NCBI GenBank assembly: GCA_049999765.1
Contig: JBNGIQ010009166.1
Span: 124,508-157,492, forward strand
Direction of reading: 5' to 3'
DNA from: Phaeoceros laevis
Lineage: Eukaryota > Anthocerotophyta > Anthocerotopsida > Notothyladales
DNA: 32,985 bases
Shown here: piece by piece, positions 19,008 through 28,071 of the stretch
Numbering within the stretch: the first letter of the stretch is position 1
Layout: each line of letters opens with the position of its first letter
Translations under genes and position numbers: made by a program
Notes under the pieces: generated by a model
The model's database searches: none
Told to the model about the DNA's origin: nothing
Seen by the model: the letters and a program-made list of their open reading frames with translations, nothing else

Positions 19008-19499
19008 GTGAGCATGCCCTTTGCGTTTTTTGGCTGCCAGCAATTTTTTTCTGCAGGCTAGAGTAGTTAGCAATTCATAGATACCTTAGAACATGCTTCT
19101 TGAATACATAAAGGGCACAATGACGTTTTTGCTTTTTTCAGAACCATGCAAATCAAGACTTGACAATGGTAGCATACAGCAAGGAAACAGCCGGATTGGC
19201 TAAATGCTTGACATAAGGCCTGACAGGCCATGATAACAACAAGGCATGGTCAGACAGATCGTTGTGCAGAGCAGCTGGAAAACATACTTGGTCAGGTCAG
19301 ATGTGGAAGGTCTGCAGCCTCTTGCGGTGTAATGCGGGCACTGCAAGAATTCTTGACCTGTCTAGAACATGCCATGTATCTCAGCCCTAGGCCAAGGCAG
19401 GTCCCTGTCGAGGGCAATGTTGCAGTAGTAGTCCTTGTCAGATGCCAAGGTCATACTGTATGTATGTATGAAACGCAAACACACACACCGCGAAAATAC

Positions 19500-20640
19500 A
19501 GTGTAGGGGAAAACACCATAAGACGAGCTGCTATCGAGGAGGGGGCAGAAGCAATGCTATTCATCATTAGGGAAGTGCAGGCACCAATAGCCGTACAGTC
19601 TGAAGACCTGGAACTGCTGGAGGTATTATCTGAATTTCGTGATGTATAAGTAACAGGTCTGCCCCCTGGGCTTCCTCCTAGGAGATCAGTTGATCATCGA
19701 ATAGAGCTTCTGCCTGGACAACATAAAGCCCCTGAATCAGCCCACTTACCACATGTCTCCACTTGAACTTCAGGAAGTAAAAAGTCAGATCGAAGAGCTG
19801 ATGGACAAGGGTTACATCCAATAGTCGGAGTCACCATTTGGGGCCCCCATTCTGTTTGTGCGTAAGGGGAACAGAGCAATTCCTAGGATTGACGAACTTT
19901 CCAAAATATTTTACTAAGTTAGGTTTAGCCGCAGGGTACCATTAGATTCGTGTTGCAGCTGGGGATGAGGAAAAATAGCCTTCAACTCGAGGTTCGGCCA
20001 CTATGAATGGTTAGTACTAAGCTTTGGGATGACAAACGCACCCGCCAGCTTCCAAACGTTCATGAATGACGTTTTTAAGGATTTTCTATTTCAAGGGGTG
20101 GTAGTTTACTTGGACGACATCTTGATCTATAGCACCACGAAATCAGAGCATCTGACCAAACTGCGAATGGTGCTGGATAGGTTGAGGACCAGCCAGCTGT
20201 ATGCTTAGCTATCAAAATGTGAGTTCTTAAAGACAACCCTTGAATATTTGGGGCATGTGATCAAGGAATCAGAGTAGATCTGTAGAAAATTCAAGTAGTC
20301 AGGGACTAACCAATACCAAAAACAGTGAAGGAAGTACAGCCGTTTTTGGGACTGGCCTCCTACTACAGGTGTTTTGTGAAGGAGTTCTCAGCTTTGGCCA
20401 CACCTCTAACAAGCCTACTACAGCAGTTGGTAGCATGGCAGTGGGGAAGCAAATAGGAGGCTTCATTTTTAGCTTTAAAGAACGCATTATGTACTGCTCT
20501 TGTTCTTGTTTATCCTGACATGGACAAGGGGTCTGTGTTTACAGCAGATGCCTCAAACCTTGCTGTGGGAGCGGTGCTTCAGCAGGATCATGGAACGGGC
20601 CTCCAGCCAGTGGCCTATTTCTCTTGAAAACTAAAAGGGG
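19500..20640 (+). pseudogene. Element B reverse transcriptase, with internal deletion
   Basis: Begins with the linker IRRAAIEEGAEAMLFIIRE and SEDLELLEVLSEFRDV, then GLPPGLPPRRSVDH and MSPLEL. The fingers/palm start is shortened: after SPFGAPILFVRKGN the sequence jumps to PRIDEL, losing the CVDYRGLN block kept in C and D. Then FGHYEWLVLSFGMTNAPASF and the catalytic YLDDILIY (Asp-Asp 20112-20117) are intact. Stops include TAA at about 19647, TAG at about 19822 and TAG at about 20206 (Gln in C). The deletion alone would inactivate the enzyme. Confidence 0.88.
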
Positions 20641-20880
20641 CGGAATTGAATTGGGCGACATCGGAAAAGGAAACACCAGCCCGGGTCTTTTCGCTGAAAC
20701 ATTGGAGGTGCTTTTAGAGGGTGTTTCGTTTGTTATGCAGACTGATCACAGCCCTCTTACCTTCTTACAAACACAACCGTTGTTGTCCAAGAAGCAAGCT
20801 CGGTGGTTAGAGTTTTTCCAACAATTCAGTTTCACTACTCAATATGTCCAGGCAAGCAAAACTAGGTAGCAGATGCTTTA
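20510..20880 (+). pseudogene. Element B RNase H
   Basis: FTADASNLAVGAVLQQDHGT holds the first catalytic Asp of the Ty3-type RNase H. TGA near 20623 replaces an Arg codon (CGA to TGA, the expected SRKLKGAELN site). Then TSEKET, SLKHWRCFLEG-like sequence after a frame change, QTDHSPLTFLQTQP and RWLEFFQQFSF. The end (YVQASKTR then TAG) is frameshifted relative to C (YVQGKHNQVADAL), so the last catalytic region is lost. Confidence 0.82.
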
Positions 20881-20884
20881 AGCA

Positions 20885-21800
20885 GGGTACAACTTAATTT
20901 GCTTGAAACCACACTATCCGTTCAGCAACAGTGGATGACTCAAATACGATCAGCGCTTGCTGTAGATGGGGATGCACAAGAAGCCATGAAGGAGATGAAA
21001 AATGGAAACATGAAGTGAACAGAATCAAATGGGTTGTTATGGTATGAAGGTAAGCTCTATATTCCAGCTCTTTTACATGTCCATCAAGCAATAGTACAGG
21101 AAGCTCACAATAGTCCCTTGTTAGGATATCCAAGCATCAACAGGACAGTAGAACTTTTGACAGCCACCATGTATTGGCCAACCCTAAAGAGGGATGTTAG
21201 GGATCATGTTGCTTTGTGTTATGTGTGTTAGAGAACGAAGGCCTCCAAGCAAAAGCCAGCAAGTATGCTGCACACTATGCCAATACCTTTGCTTCCGTGC
21301 GAACAAGTTACTTTGGATTTCATTATTGGCTTACCAGCAACAAAGCACGGTTTCGATGCCATTTTAGTCTTTACAGACAAGCTAACGCGCATGGTTCACT
21401 TGGCAGCTACAACGACTACATGCGCAACTCAAGATGTGGGCAATTTGTTTCTACAGAATGTATATTGATATCATGGATTCCTCGTTCCTTGATTAGTGAC
21501 AGAGATGTTCGTTTCACTTCAAGGTTTTGGCAGGCTATACATAAATTTCTTCATACCAAGTTACTGTTATCTACAGTCTTCCACCCACAGACAGACGGAG
21601 CTACAGAGCGAGCAAACCAAATGGTGGAGGCAATTCTCCGAGCGTTTGTAAGTGATGATCAAGAATTATGGGGGGACTATCTGTTTCTTGTGGAATTCAC
21701 ATACAATAATGCTGTAAATGCTTCTACAGGAGTAATGCCGTTTTTTATGAATTCTGGAATCCATCCAATAACAATGTTAATAGCTACCGTACCAAAACAT
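20885..21800 (+). pseudogene. Element B integrase
   Basis: The N-terminal zinc region reads HVHQAIVQEAHNSPLLGYPS ... RDVRDHVALCYVC. The second His of the HHCC motif is Tyr here (GYP against GHP in C), and TAG follows directly where C has Gln. The DDE core is present in pieces: LDFIIGLPATK, LISDRDVRFTSRFWQAIHK and FHPQTDGATERANQ, giving Asp, Asp and Glu. Integrase would insert the cDNA into chromosomes. Frame changes at about 21265 and 21465 and an AGA/CGA-to-TGA stop in VY*YHG break it. Confidence 0.85.
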
Positions 21801-21805
21801 GGATA

Positions 21806-22361
21806 GGTACCTGCGGCTGAAGAATTTGTGCAAGCACATATGGATGTTCAGCAGAAGGCTCGTCAGCATGCTGTACAATCTCAAAACAGACAGGCAAACT
21901 ATGCAAATTGGAAACGTAGAGAGCAAGAGTATGAGCCAGGTCAGTTAGTGTTGTTAAGTACCAAGAATTTGCAGCCAGTACATAGAGTACGCAAGCTAGC
22001 GGATCAGTGGATAGGGCCGTATGTTGTGATGCAGAGGGTACGAAACGTTGCCTATAAACTAGAGTTGCCGGCAAAGACACGAATGCATAACGTATTTCAT
22101 GTTTCCTTGCTGAAGGCATGTAAGGGAACCCCGCGGGAGAGACCACCTCCAATTTGGGAAGATGGACAGCCAGAATATGAAGTGGAAGCAGTGCTGAGAC
22201 ATCAAAAAGTTTGCGTGAAGTTGCAATTTTTAGTCTTGTGGTTAGCATATCCTCTTATTGAGGCAACGTGGGAGCCGATAGAATATCTGAGAAATGCTCC
22301 AGTGCCGTTGAAAGAATATGCAAATCGTGTAGGCTTTGGGACGAAGCCTACACGAGTATAG
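21806..22361 (+). pseudogene. Element B integrase C-terminus: GPY/F and chromodomain
   Basis: The frame 21828-22361 (177 codons) is intact. It contains the GPY/F module (FQLVLLSTKNLQ-like start, KLADQWIGPYVVMQRVRNVA, YKLELP, HNVFHVSLLKA) and then a chromodomain: EYEVEAVLRHQKVCVKLQFL, VLWLAYPLIEATWEPIEYL. Chromodomains on integrase mark the chromovirus branch of Ty3/Gypsy and steer insertion to particular chromatin. Aromatic cage positions (Tyr, Trp, Trp) appear kept. The frame ends GFGTKPTRV, where the DNA forms a stem-loop. Confidence 0.88.
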
Positions 22362-22392
22362 GCTAGTATAGGCTTCGGGACAAAGCCTATAC
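22327..22392 (+). promoter_or_regulatory. Two GGA-loop stem-loops before the 3' LTR of element B
   Basis: First: 22327-22338 pairs with 22342-22353 over 12 bp with one G-T wobble, loop GGA. Second: 22366-22377 pairs with 22381-22392 over 12 bp with one mismatch, loop GGA. Core sequence GGCTT(T/C)G-GGA-C(G/A)AAGCC. The first overlaps the end of the pol frame (GFGTKP); the second lies past the stop. The same structure occurs in element C at 32866-32884. The position, just before the polypurine site, suggests a role in 3' end formation, priming or packaging (inference). Confidence 0.7.
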
Positions 22393-22395
22393 CCT

Positions 22396-22405
22396 CAGGG
22401 ACAGT
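22396..22405 (+). promoter_or_regulatory. Element B plus-strand priming site (weak polypurine tract)
   Basis: CAGGGACAGT directly precedes the 3' LTR. It is purine-rich only in part. Element C has the parallel CAGGGATAGT at the same place. Confidence 0.5.
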
Positions 22406-22750
22406 TGTGACGGGCTAGCTATTATAAGGCCCAAGTGTGCTGTGTGAATGCGTGCTCGCCTGAGATTGGTTCCGTTAAACCCAGCTTAGGCTGTGTGCTA
22501 TATGAACCGTGCCCGCTCATCTAGATAGACTACAGGCTAGATAGGTTTTGTGCGACGGTTATTAGGCCAGGCAACGACCTTGTGTGGTCTCGCGTAATCT
22601 CCGTTGAGGAGAGTGTGAGCGCACGGGCTTAAAGCCCAAACACATGCAAAGAAGGAAGGGCTGCTGGCTTGCGAGAGCAAGCTAAATTTCTTGTCGTCAA
22701 TTTACTGTTCAAATTTGTGCAAGGACGGACGATTGTTGAGGTTAGTCACA
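22406..22750 (+). repeat. Element B 3' LTR (345 bp)
   Basis: Begins TGTGACGGGCTAGC and ends GAGGTTAGTCACA. It aligns along its length with the 5' LTR except for the 57-bp duplication there and scattered substitutions, mostly transitions. GGGCTT-A-AAGCCC lies at 22625-22637. Confidence 0.93.
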
Positions 22751-23757
22751 ATCAAGGTTTCTGCGTACCCTTACGCGTTCCTTTCCCAACGTTAGGAACG
22801 CGTTAGGAACGCGTAATGTATTTGTGTAAGAAGTTCCCACTTCTAGGGTTTAGGGTAACCCTGAAACGTTTCAGGGTTTAATGAAACGTTTATGGGGTAA
22901 AGAAAGGTTGTCGTGGCCAAAGGCACAACGGCTGCGCGCACCCCGCATGCCGCATCGGGTGCTTATTCTGGCAGCGCGAGTCGCGCAAGAAGGATCTAGA
23001 GCGATGCCAAAAACCTTTTTTTAGTTGTAGTAAATTTAGTTCACTTTCAAAGTTAAAAAATTTAATTAAACCCTATAACTAACGCCACCCGTAAGCATCG
23101 GAAGCGCATGTCCGTCAGTAACGCGAAATCTCGATAGATTTCGCGTTACCCAAAAACCCTGGTCACAATATCCACATCTAATGCAAACGCTAAAGGCCAG
23201 GGCTCGAGAAATCCATTTTTGTGCAGGTGCCGCCTTTTTTTTTGGCGTTAGGGTTAGGAAAAAAGGTTGTACCGACAATAAGCAGGAAGAATTTTACCCC
23301 AACTCTACACCGACCCGATTTTTCTGGCTAATCGAGTAAGTGAAGCTATTTAAAAAGGTTGTTCGCCTATTGGATTAAAATATTTGCCGAGCCCTGGTCT
23401 AAGGCACAACCAGGGTTTCTGTCGGATGGGAACGGGTTCCCATCCGGTCGCGTTCCCGTCAGTTGGGAACGGGTTTTTTATTTTGCGGGAAACGTTCCCG
23501 AAAAACAAGCTCTCGTTCCTTTACCTGAAAGCTTGTTTGCATGAACAAAAACAAGCTTCCAGTCTTGCTCGTCTTTGCTTTGGATGGAGCAGGACGTGGC
23601 TGAAGCTGGGATGGGGCGAGTGGGCGAGTGCCTAGTGAGGGAAGGGCGAGCTGTGGCGCTCCTACGGCTGCACAAGGCGAGCGCGTGTCACGGCTGGGAG
23701 GTCGCGGCGGAGCTTGGATTGGCATGGATGTAGGCTGGGCATGGTGTGCGAGTGCTG
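22751..23757. repeat. Hairpin-dense intergenic kilobase
   Basis: Between elements B and C there is no credible gene but a series of strong inverted repeats. TTACGCGTTCCT (22771-22782) is inverted at 22805-22816. A perfect 22-bp palindrome lies at 22857-22878 (AACCCTGAAAC and its complement). GTAACGCGAAATCT (23118-23131) has loop CGAT and a perfect 14-bp return arm to 23149. CCCTGGT is inverted as ACCAGGG at about 23395-23416. An 11-bp stem spans 23423-23446 with loop GG. AAGCTTGTTT (23529-23538) is inverted at 23549-23558. The words ACGCG, GGGAACG and GTTCCC recur throughout. The open frames here are shadows of these repeats. Confidence 0.85.
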
Positions 23758-24096
23758 TGTTACGGAGCCTGCTATAATGCAGCTCCTAGGCACAGTGTGA
23801 ATGCGCTCTAGTTTGCATGGTAGTTAAAATACCAAATACAACTTGGGGTCCAATGTATCGCAACCCCAAGTTGATAGCCTCGATAAGGTTGGTTTGGGCG
23901 TTAGCACGCCAGGTGTCAAGTATGTGTGGTCCCGCGAGATTGTCGCAGGGATGAGTGTTGGGTGTACGGCTTAAAGCCGGGGTTTGCAATGAAGCAAGGG
24001 CCTTTGGCCGCGTGAGGACATTTCTAGTTCTTTATCATTTCTTGCTTGTCTGTTGTTGTGCTGCGCATGATGGGCTAACTTGTTTGGCCCGTATCA
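23758..24096 (+). repeat. Element C 5' LTR (339 bp)
   Basis: Starts TGTTACGGAGCCTGC, the same sequence that appears at 32904, and ends CCCGTATCA two bases before the primer-binding site. CGGCTT-A-AAGCCG at 23967-23979 and GGCC-TTT-GGCC soon after correspond to the two small hairpins in the LTRs of element B. Confidence 0.92.
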
Positions 24097-24098
24097 AC

Positions 24099-24111
24099 TG
24101 GTTTCAGAGCC
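24099..24111 (+). promoter_or_regulatory. Element C primer-binding site, one mismatch
   Basis: TGGTTTCAGAGCC, one base (A to T) different from the initiator-Met site TGGTATCAGAGCC in B and D. Same spacing of two bases from the LTR. Confidence 0.85.
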
Positions 24112-24143
24112 AACATACTGCCGACAGTGGTCAGCAGCGATAG

Positions 24144-24406
24144 ATGAGCCATCGGAGTGGAGGTTTCAGTGACTCGAGGTTCGCCGAATTTCGTCTTCAA
24201 CCACCACCTACGGATTTAACTACTCATCGACGTTTTTTCGATGCCGTGAACAACAAGCCACTATCGGAGACGGGAGTAGCTCGTATTTTGGCCTTTGCTA
24301 TTTTTTACTTCGAGGAAGTAAGCTGGTGTGACTCTCTGATCGAACACTTAGGCTTTTGGTGGAGGGAGAGAAGGACCAGGCTAGGAGGTTTGCGAAGCCC
24401 AGCTCC
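24144..24406 (+). pseudogene. Element C gag, N-terminal part, cut by the Mutator-like insertion
   Basis: ATG 24144 is 33 bases after the primer-binding site, matching the gag start of B. The frame reads FAEFRLQPPPTDLTTHRRFF and FEEVSWCDSLIEHLGFWWRE, parallel to B, and continues to the transposon border at 24406. The ending APIS is read into the inverted terminus. The C-terminal part resumes at 28284. Confidence 0.85.
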
Positions 24407-24506
24407 TATTTCGTAAAGGGGCTTGATGGCGCCTGACAGGCCGTGCGGTGGGCCACCGCACGGCTTTCCACCCTCTCTCTCCCCTCGCGAACCGGCCGGG
24501 AACCGG
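24407..24506. repeat. MULE left terminal inverted repeat
   Basis: Starts TATTTCGTAAAGGGGCTTG and ends GGGAACCGG. It contains its own palindrome at 24441-24463 (CCGTGCGGTGG, G, CCACCGCACGG). Confidence 0.95.
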
Positions 24507-25051
24507 CTCCGGCCACCACCGGCCGCCGTCGGCCCTACCCGCTACCCCTACCCGCTAGTCGCTAGCCGCTAGCCGCTACCCCTACCCGCCGGCCCCTAAC
24601 TCCACATGCCAGGACTTTCCAAAGTTTCCATGTGAAACGTGCCCTCGCTAGCTCTAAGTTACTCGCGCACCGCGCTCTACACAAGCGTGCCCACGGTAGC
24701 TCTACTCGTGCGCCACACTCGCGTGCAAGTCCACCGGAGGGTGCGCGAACCTTGCAGATTTGGTGTAAAGACTCGTGAGTCAGGCTGAAGCACGTAGGGC
24801 GTCGTTTTTCAAGTGCGCTTAATGAGTCAGGCGCAGGCTCAGGAGCAGACTCAGATTGAGACGTTTACAAATGCTGATGACTCCACTAGGTTCTGGACAA
24901 AGGTTCACAAATTTTCTTGCCTCGAAGGCCCCTTTGGTGCTCCACACATAGCATGCGCATCAGTGCAGGAGCTGAAGGGTTGACATGCACACAACCCGTC
25001 TCTAACAAACTACCAAACATATCAGCTCGTCCTTCCTGCACTCAGGATACC
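24507..25051. repeat. MULE subterminal region with CCGCTA/CCCCTA repeats
   Basis: At 24533-24600 the words CTACCCG, CTAGCCG and CTACCCC repeat about ten times, followed by GCCGGCCCC. The rest (24601-25051) is non-coding, with two similar GCTCTA(C/A) ... GTGCG blocks. Subterminal repeats of this kind are often transposase-binding sites in plant DNA elements; here that is inference. Confidence 0.6.
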
Positions 25052-26634
25052 TCATATCGTTTCTGAAAAAGACCTTTTCTTACTTGCTGGCTCAGGCCAC
25101 GATTGTTTGCGAGCAGAAGGATTGGTTGCATGTTGTTTTTGCCCTGCACCATAACTGTGTTTCGCCTCACTGGTAGTCTTTGAGAACTTCTCCCAAAATG
25201 GCAGCAACCTCTTTAGGCTGTCCCCAAGACCATCATCAACCTTAGACAAGTGTACCTGCCACAGCTCCTGTGAATTGCAAGTAGCTTCGAAGCTTTTCAG
25301 CTGTTGAACAACTTGTTGAAGCAAAGGTAAACCACATTCCAATACACATTGTGAGCGTAAGCACATGTCCTGCAACTCCAAATAAACCTTGTCCAGGTTT
25401 TGAATTGTGCATGCTGAAATTTTCTCTCTGTCAGCCATGTACTCGGTGTCTGCAATCTGAATACTAGTACAAGCCGTAGTACAAGGCTCAGGTACCTGAT
25501 GTTCAACAACACTACTCATAATTGTTCCCTCAGCCTCATGCTCTGTGGTGATTGGTGCAGCGGAGGATCGGTTACGCACATGTGCAGTTTCCATGAAGTG
25601 CTTCAAGTGCAGCATAGTGGCACCTGACTTCCTCTTCAGCATAGTGGCANNNNNNNNNNNNNNNNNNNNNNNNNNNNNNNNNNNNNNNNNNNNNNNNNNN
25701 NNNNNNNNNNNNNNNNNNNNNNNNNNNNNNNNNNNNNNNNNNNNNNNNNAACCTTCATTTGATGCTTACATATGAAGCCTTGTGCAGCATATGGACATGT
25801 GCATGAAGCCCATAATCCACCAGCATCAGTCACCATATATGTGTCTCCGTCCTTCCCATACACTATAGCAATATCACCTGCAGCATCTTGGAATGTCACA
25901 CTAGCATCAGGGATTTTTCCAGCTTTCCCTAAAGAATGCTTCATTTGCTTCTCAAGCTTACTATTTCGAGTAAGGGCATTATCCTTAGAGTAAGATTGAA
26001 ACCAGTAATGTCTGTTCACCTCATTAGTTAACACATACAGCAACCAATCAAGGCGCCGACTGCGAAGGTGCTTTTTGGTCATAAAAGCTCTAGCCTTCAG
26101 ATGACCATGATAAGCCTCTATGCTGGAATTACAATTTTGGCCGGCATGGGACACAGTCCTTGCAGCCTTCATCCACATTCCAACAATTGGTCCCCACTGT
26201 TTCTTGAAATAGTCTATAAAATCAGGGGCTGTCTTCTCAAAATCAGCATACAATTTCATTAAAGCTGCATGCCCAGCTTCTATGCTATTATGAGCATACA
26301 TGATATCAGAAAAAGCCTTCATCAACTGCCTTCGTACATCAGAATCACGCACCTTCAACAACAAGTGACGATGCCAGCACCGACGCACATGCCATAAGCA
26401 CAAGTAAATGGAAATATCATCTCCAAATGAAGCCTTGATACCATTTATCTCGGCTTGGCAATCGTCTACAAGAAAGGATGAAGGAGTCCATGCAGGATTC
26501 TTCAACAACATACGGGTTTTAAGGGCAGATAACCACTTAGCTATGTCTTCACCTTTCCCTGAATCTGTGATGGTCCATGCTACTGGAATACCGTTGAAGT
26601 GATCATCGAACACTAAAACTGTAAACAGTTGTTT
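25052..26634 (-). pseudogene. MULE transposase exon 3 (catalytic core, SWIM finger, C-terminus)
   Basis: The exon starts after the acceptor TTTCACAG at 26635 and reads KQLFTVLVFDDHFNGIPVAW, in phase with exon 2. It carries the second catalytic acidic site (LVDDCQAEINGI), a helical domain (LWHVRRCWHRHLLLK) and the third site (SSIEAYHGHLKAR). A SWIM zinc finger CTCPYAAQGFICKH (CxC...CxH) follows. A 100-N gap (25650-25749) removes part of the sequence. Beyond it, 25642-25052 gives a 196-residue C-terminal tail (LRSQCVLECGLPLLQQVVQQ) ending at a stop. The enzyme would cut and paste the element. The gap hides whether this exon is itself intact. Confidence 0.9.
25650..25749. other. Assembly gap (100 N)
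   Basis: Scaffold gap within transposase exon 3. CATAGTGGCA is present at both 25615 and 25640, just before the gap, so local duplication or misassembly may be involved. Confidence 0.99.
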
Positions 26635-26725
26635 CTGTGAAAGCCCACAATACAAAGACAAAGTAAGTATGTGTAAACATGCACTTGCAGGATGTATGAA
26701 GAGAATCTTGATATAACACTCTCAC
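26635..26725 (-). other. MULE transposase intron 2 (91 bp)
   Basis: Donor AAG|GTGAGAG and acceptor TTTCACAG|AAAC (minus strand). Removing it joins exons 2 and 3 in phase within the first catalytic region. Confidence 0.75.
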
Positions 26726-27777
26726 CTTCCACTTGTTGGTACCAAAGGTAGCATCCATGGCGAGTATACTATTGTGCCCCACTTCAGCAGCAAGTCCTCT
26801 TGGAATTGAGTTTGAATGCCAAGTGTAAATGGCATAGACGCACCTGACGAAAAAAAAACCATGTGCGCATGCATAGTAATCCAAAGACCAACACTATCTT
26901 CGTCCCTTGCTGCAAGCCTATAGAACTTGGATCCAATATCATTAGCAATGTTGTCAATGTCCTTAGCTGTGATATAATCATCTCTAGATGCCACATAATT
27001 CATAGAAGTGTGCATCTTGGAAGCAACAACCATTTCTTCTATATCAATCAAAATCTGAGCCTTAGACACTTTACAGTACAGTTTATGCTTCACCCAGTTC
27101 CTGATATCATCTGAGAGATGCGGAGCTACATGAGTGCGTTGCTCACAAGGATGCCCGTGACATGGTAATCCAGCAGCATCTACGTGAGAAGCACCAAACA
27201 TCTTAATCTCAGCAACATCAGGGCACAGTAGCAAGCGGCGAACCTCAAATGCAAACTGGCAGCCCCTCTTGATGCTGTCCCCATGCTTCACCTTTGATCG
27301 TCTGCTTCCAACACCTGATTTTGGTAATTCTTCATCTACAAAAACCTCATTGCCTTTCAACCGCTTGTCTTATGGGCCATATGCACACTGGTACTTGCAA
27401 ATAGAGCTTGGCCACCTACGCTGAGTTGGTTTCACCAATCTAATAGCTATCTCATTCTCACTAGACCGACACTGCAAATTATGAACTTTGAGAGTAGTTG
27501 GAAATCCATCTAGTGTCTCCTCCCCTTAACAAAATCAGCAACTCTAGCCCAAGGAATAAATGCAACCTGAACTGTGCGTCTCTTTTTTGCAAATGTGTGT
27601 TGCTCCTCATGCCAAGACAAATCAGCTTGAGTAAATGGCCCGGCCGGTGGCTGAGAGATTGCCCATTGGTAGGGCCAAACAGAGGTTGGGACCTGCTTGT
27701 CATGAGATGGACAAACATTTCGAGAGTCTACATGTCGGTTGTTTGAGTCCACAACGCTACTCACATTGGTTGAATCC
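26726..27777 (-). pseudogene. MULE transposase exon 2 (N-terminal and first catalytic Asp)
   Basis: Begins after acceptor TGAACTGACAG at 27778. The first block (27764-27530) includes WPYQWAISQPPAGPFTQADL and FIPWARVADFVKG. A frame change in a G run near 27525 leads to EETLDGFPTTLKVHNLQCRS and ICKYQCAYGP, then a TAA stop at 27370-27372. The frame reopens with LKGNEVFVDEELPK, a DNA-binding-like His/Cys region (CHGHPCEQRTHVAPHLSDDI) and on to ARDEDSVGLWITMHAHMVFF. A nine-base T run near 26850 shifts frame again before HNSILAMDATFGTNKWK, the first catalytic Asp motif. Two frameshifts and one stop disable it, though the T-run shift could be an assembly error. Confidence 0.85.
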
Positions 27778-27884
27778 CTGTCAGTTCAAAAAGCACAGAT
27801 GAGCTGTGGAAGTTGTTCTGTGCAAGCACACATGAGTTGCTGCAATCTGGTTAAGCACAACGATAACTACCACTAGAAACTTAC
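27778..27884 (-). other. MULE transposase intron 1 (about 107 bp)
   Basis: Donor GAG|GTAAGT (strong consensus) at 27884 and acceptor GAACTGACAG|GG at 27778 on the minus strand. Confidence 0.65.
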
Positions 27885-28071
27885 CTCAATGGCGCCCTAC
27901 ATATGGCGGGCGCAGGCGCTTGTCCTGCAGCACATGTCAAAGGCCAAGACATTGTCTTGTAATTCACGTACGGCGTCCTTGCGCCAGTTGTAATGTTGTT
28001 CAGGTTCTTGGGAACACGTTCTGTTGTTCTTTGAACATTTGAGATCAGGGCACGTTTCGCATCATTTGACA
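27885..28071 (-). pseudogene. MULE transposase exon 1 (partial, cut by gap)
   Basis: One minus frame reads QEPEQHYNWRKDAVRELQDN and AFDMCCRTSACARHM, then TAG, then GAIE up to the GTAAGT donor. It may be coding with one stop or partly untranslated leader. The upstream end is lost in the N gap. Confidence 0.45.

Larger units (their letters stand above)
14700..19495. mobile_element. Foreign insert inside element B, type not identified
   Basis: Elements B and C align up to about 14655 and again from about 19500 (AGGGGAAAACACCATAAGACG in B against GGGGGAAAGCAGCATTCGTCG in C), so about 4.8 kb was added to B or lost from C; the position between protease and RT makes insertion likely. No LTR, primer-binding site, transposase or RT is visible. 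The left edge has a CA/TG inverted repeat (14765-14777 and 14788-14800) and the right edge a CACACACAC run (about 19473-19487). Exon-like open stretches with splice-type borders occur on both strands. A gene-capturing non-autonomous DNA element such as a Helitron is one guess, but no terminal hairpin plus CTRR end was located. Confidence 0.5.
12382..22750 (+). mobile_element. Element B: Ty3/Gypsy chromovirus with both LTRs, split by a 4.8-kb insert
   Basis: The element is bounded by LTRs 12382-12783 and 22406-22750 (TGTGAC...GTCACA), with primer-binding site, gag, protease remnant, RT, RNase H, integrase, GPY/F and chromodomain in that order. Gag/protease (to about 14.65 kb) and RT (from about 19.5 kb) are separated by unrelated DNA, whereas in element C the same parts are adjacent. 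The five bases outside each LTR (ATATT and ATCAA) do not match, so there is no clear target-site duplication. All coding parts carry stops, deletions and frameshifts. Confidence 0.9.

Noticed and set aside
12377-22755. Target-site duplication of element B
   Set aside because: ATATT on the left and ATCAA on the right do not match.
22840-22860. Telomere-like TTTAGGG repeat
   Set aside because: Only one to two units (AGGGTTTAGGG) are present, next to a palindrome; there is no array.
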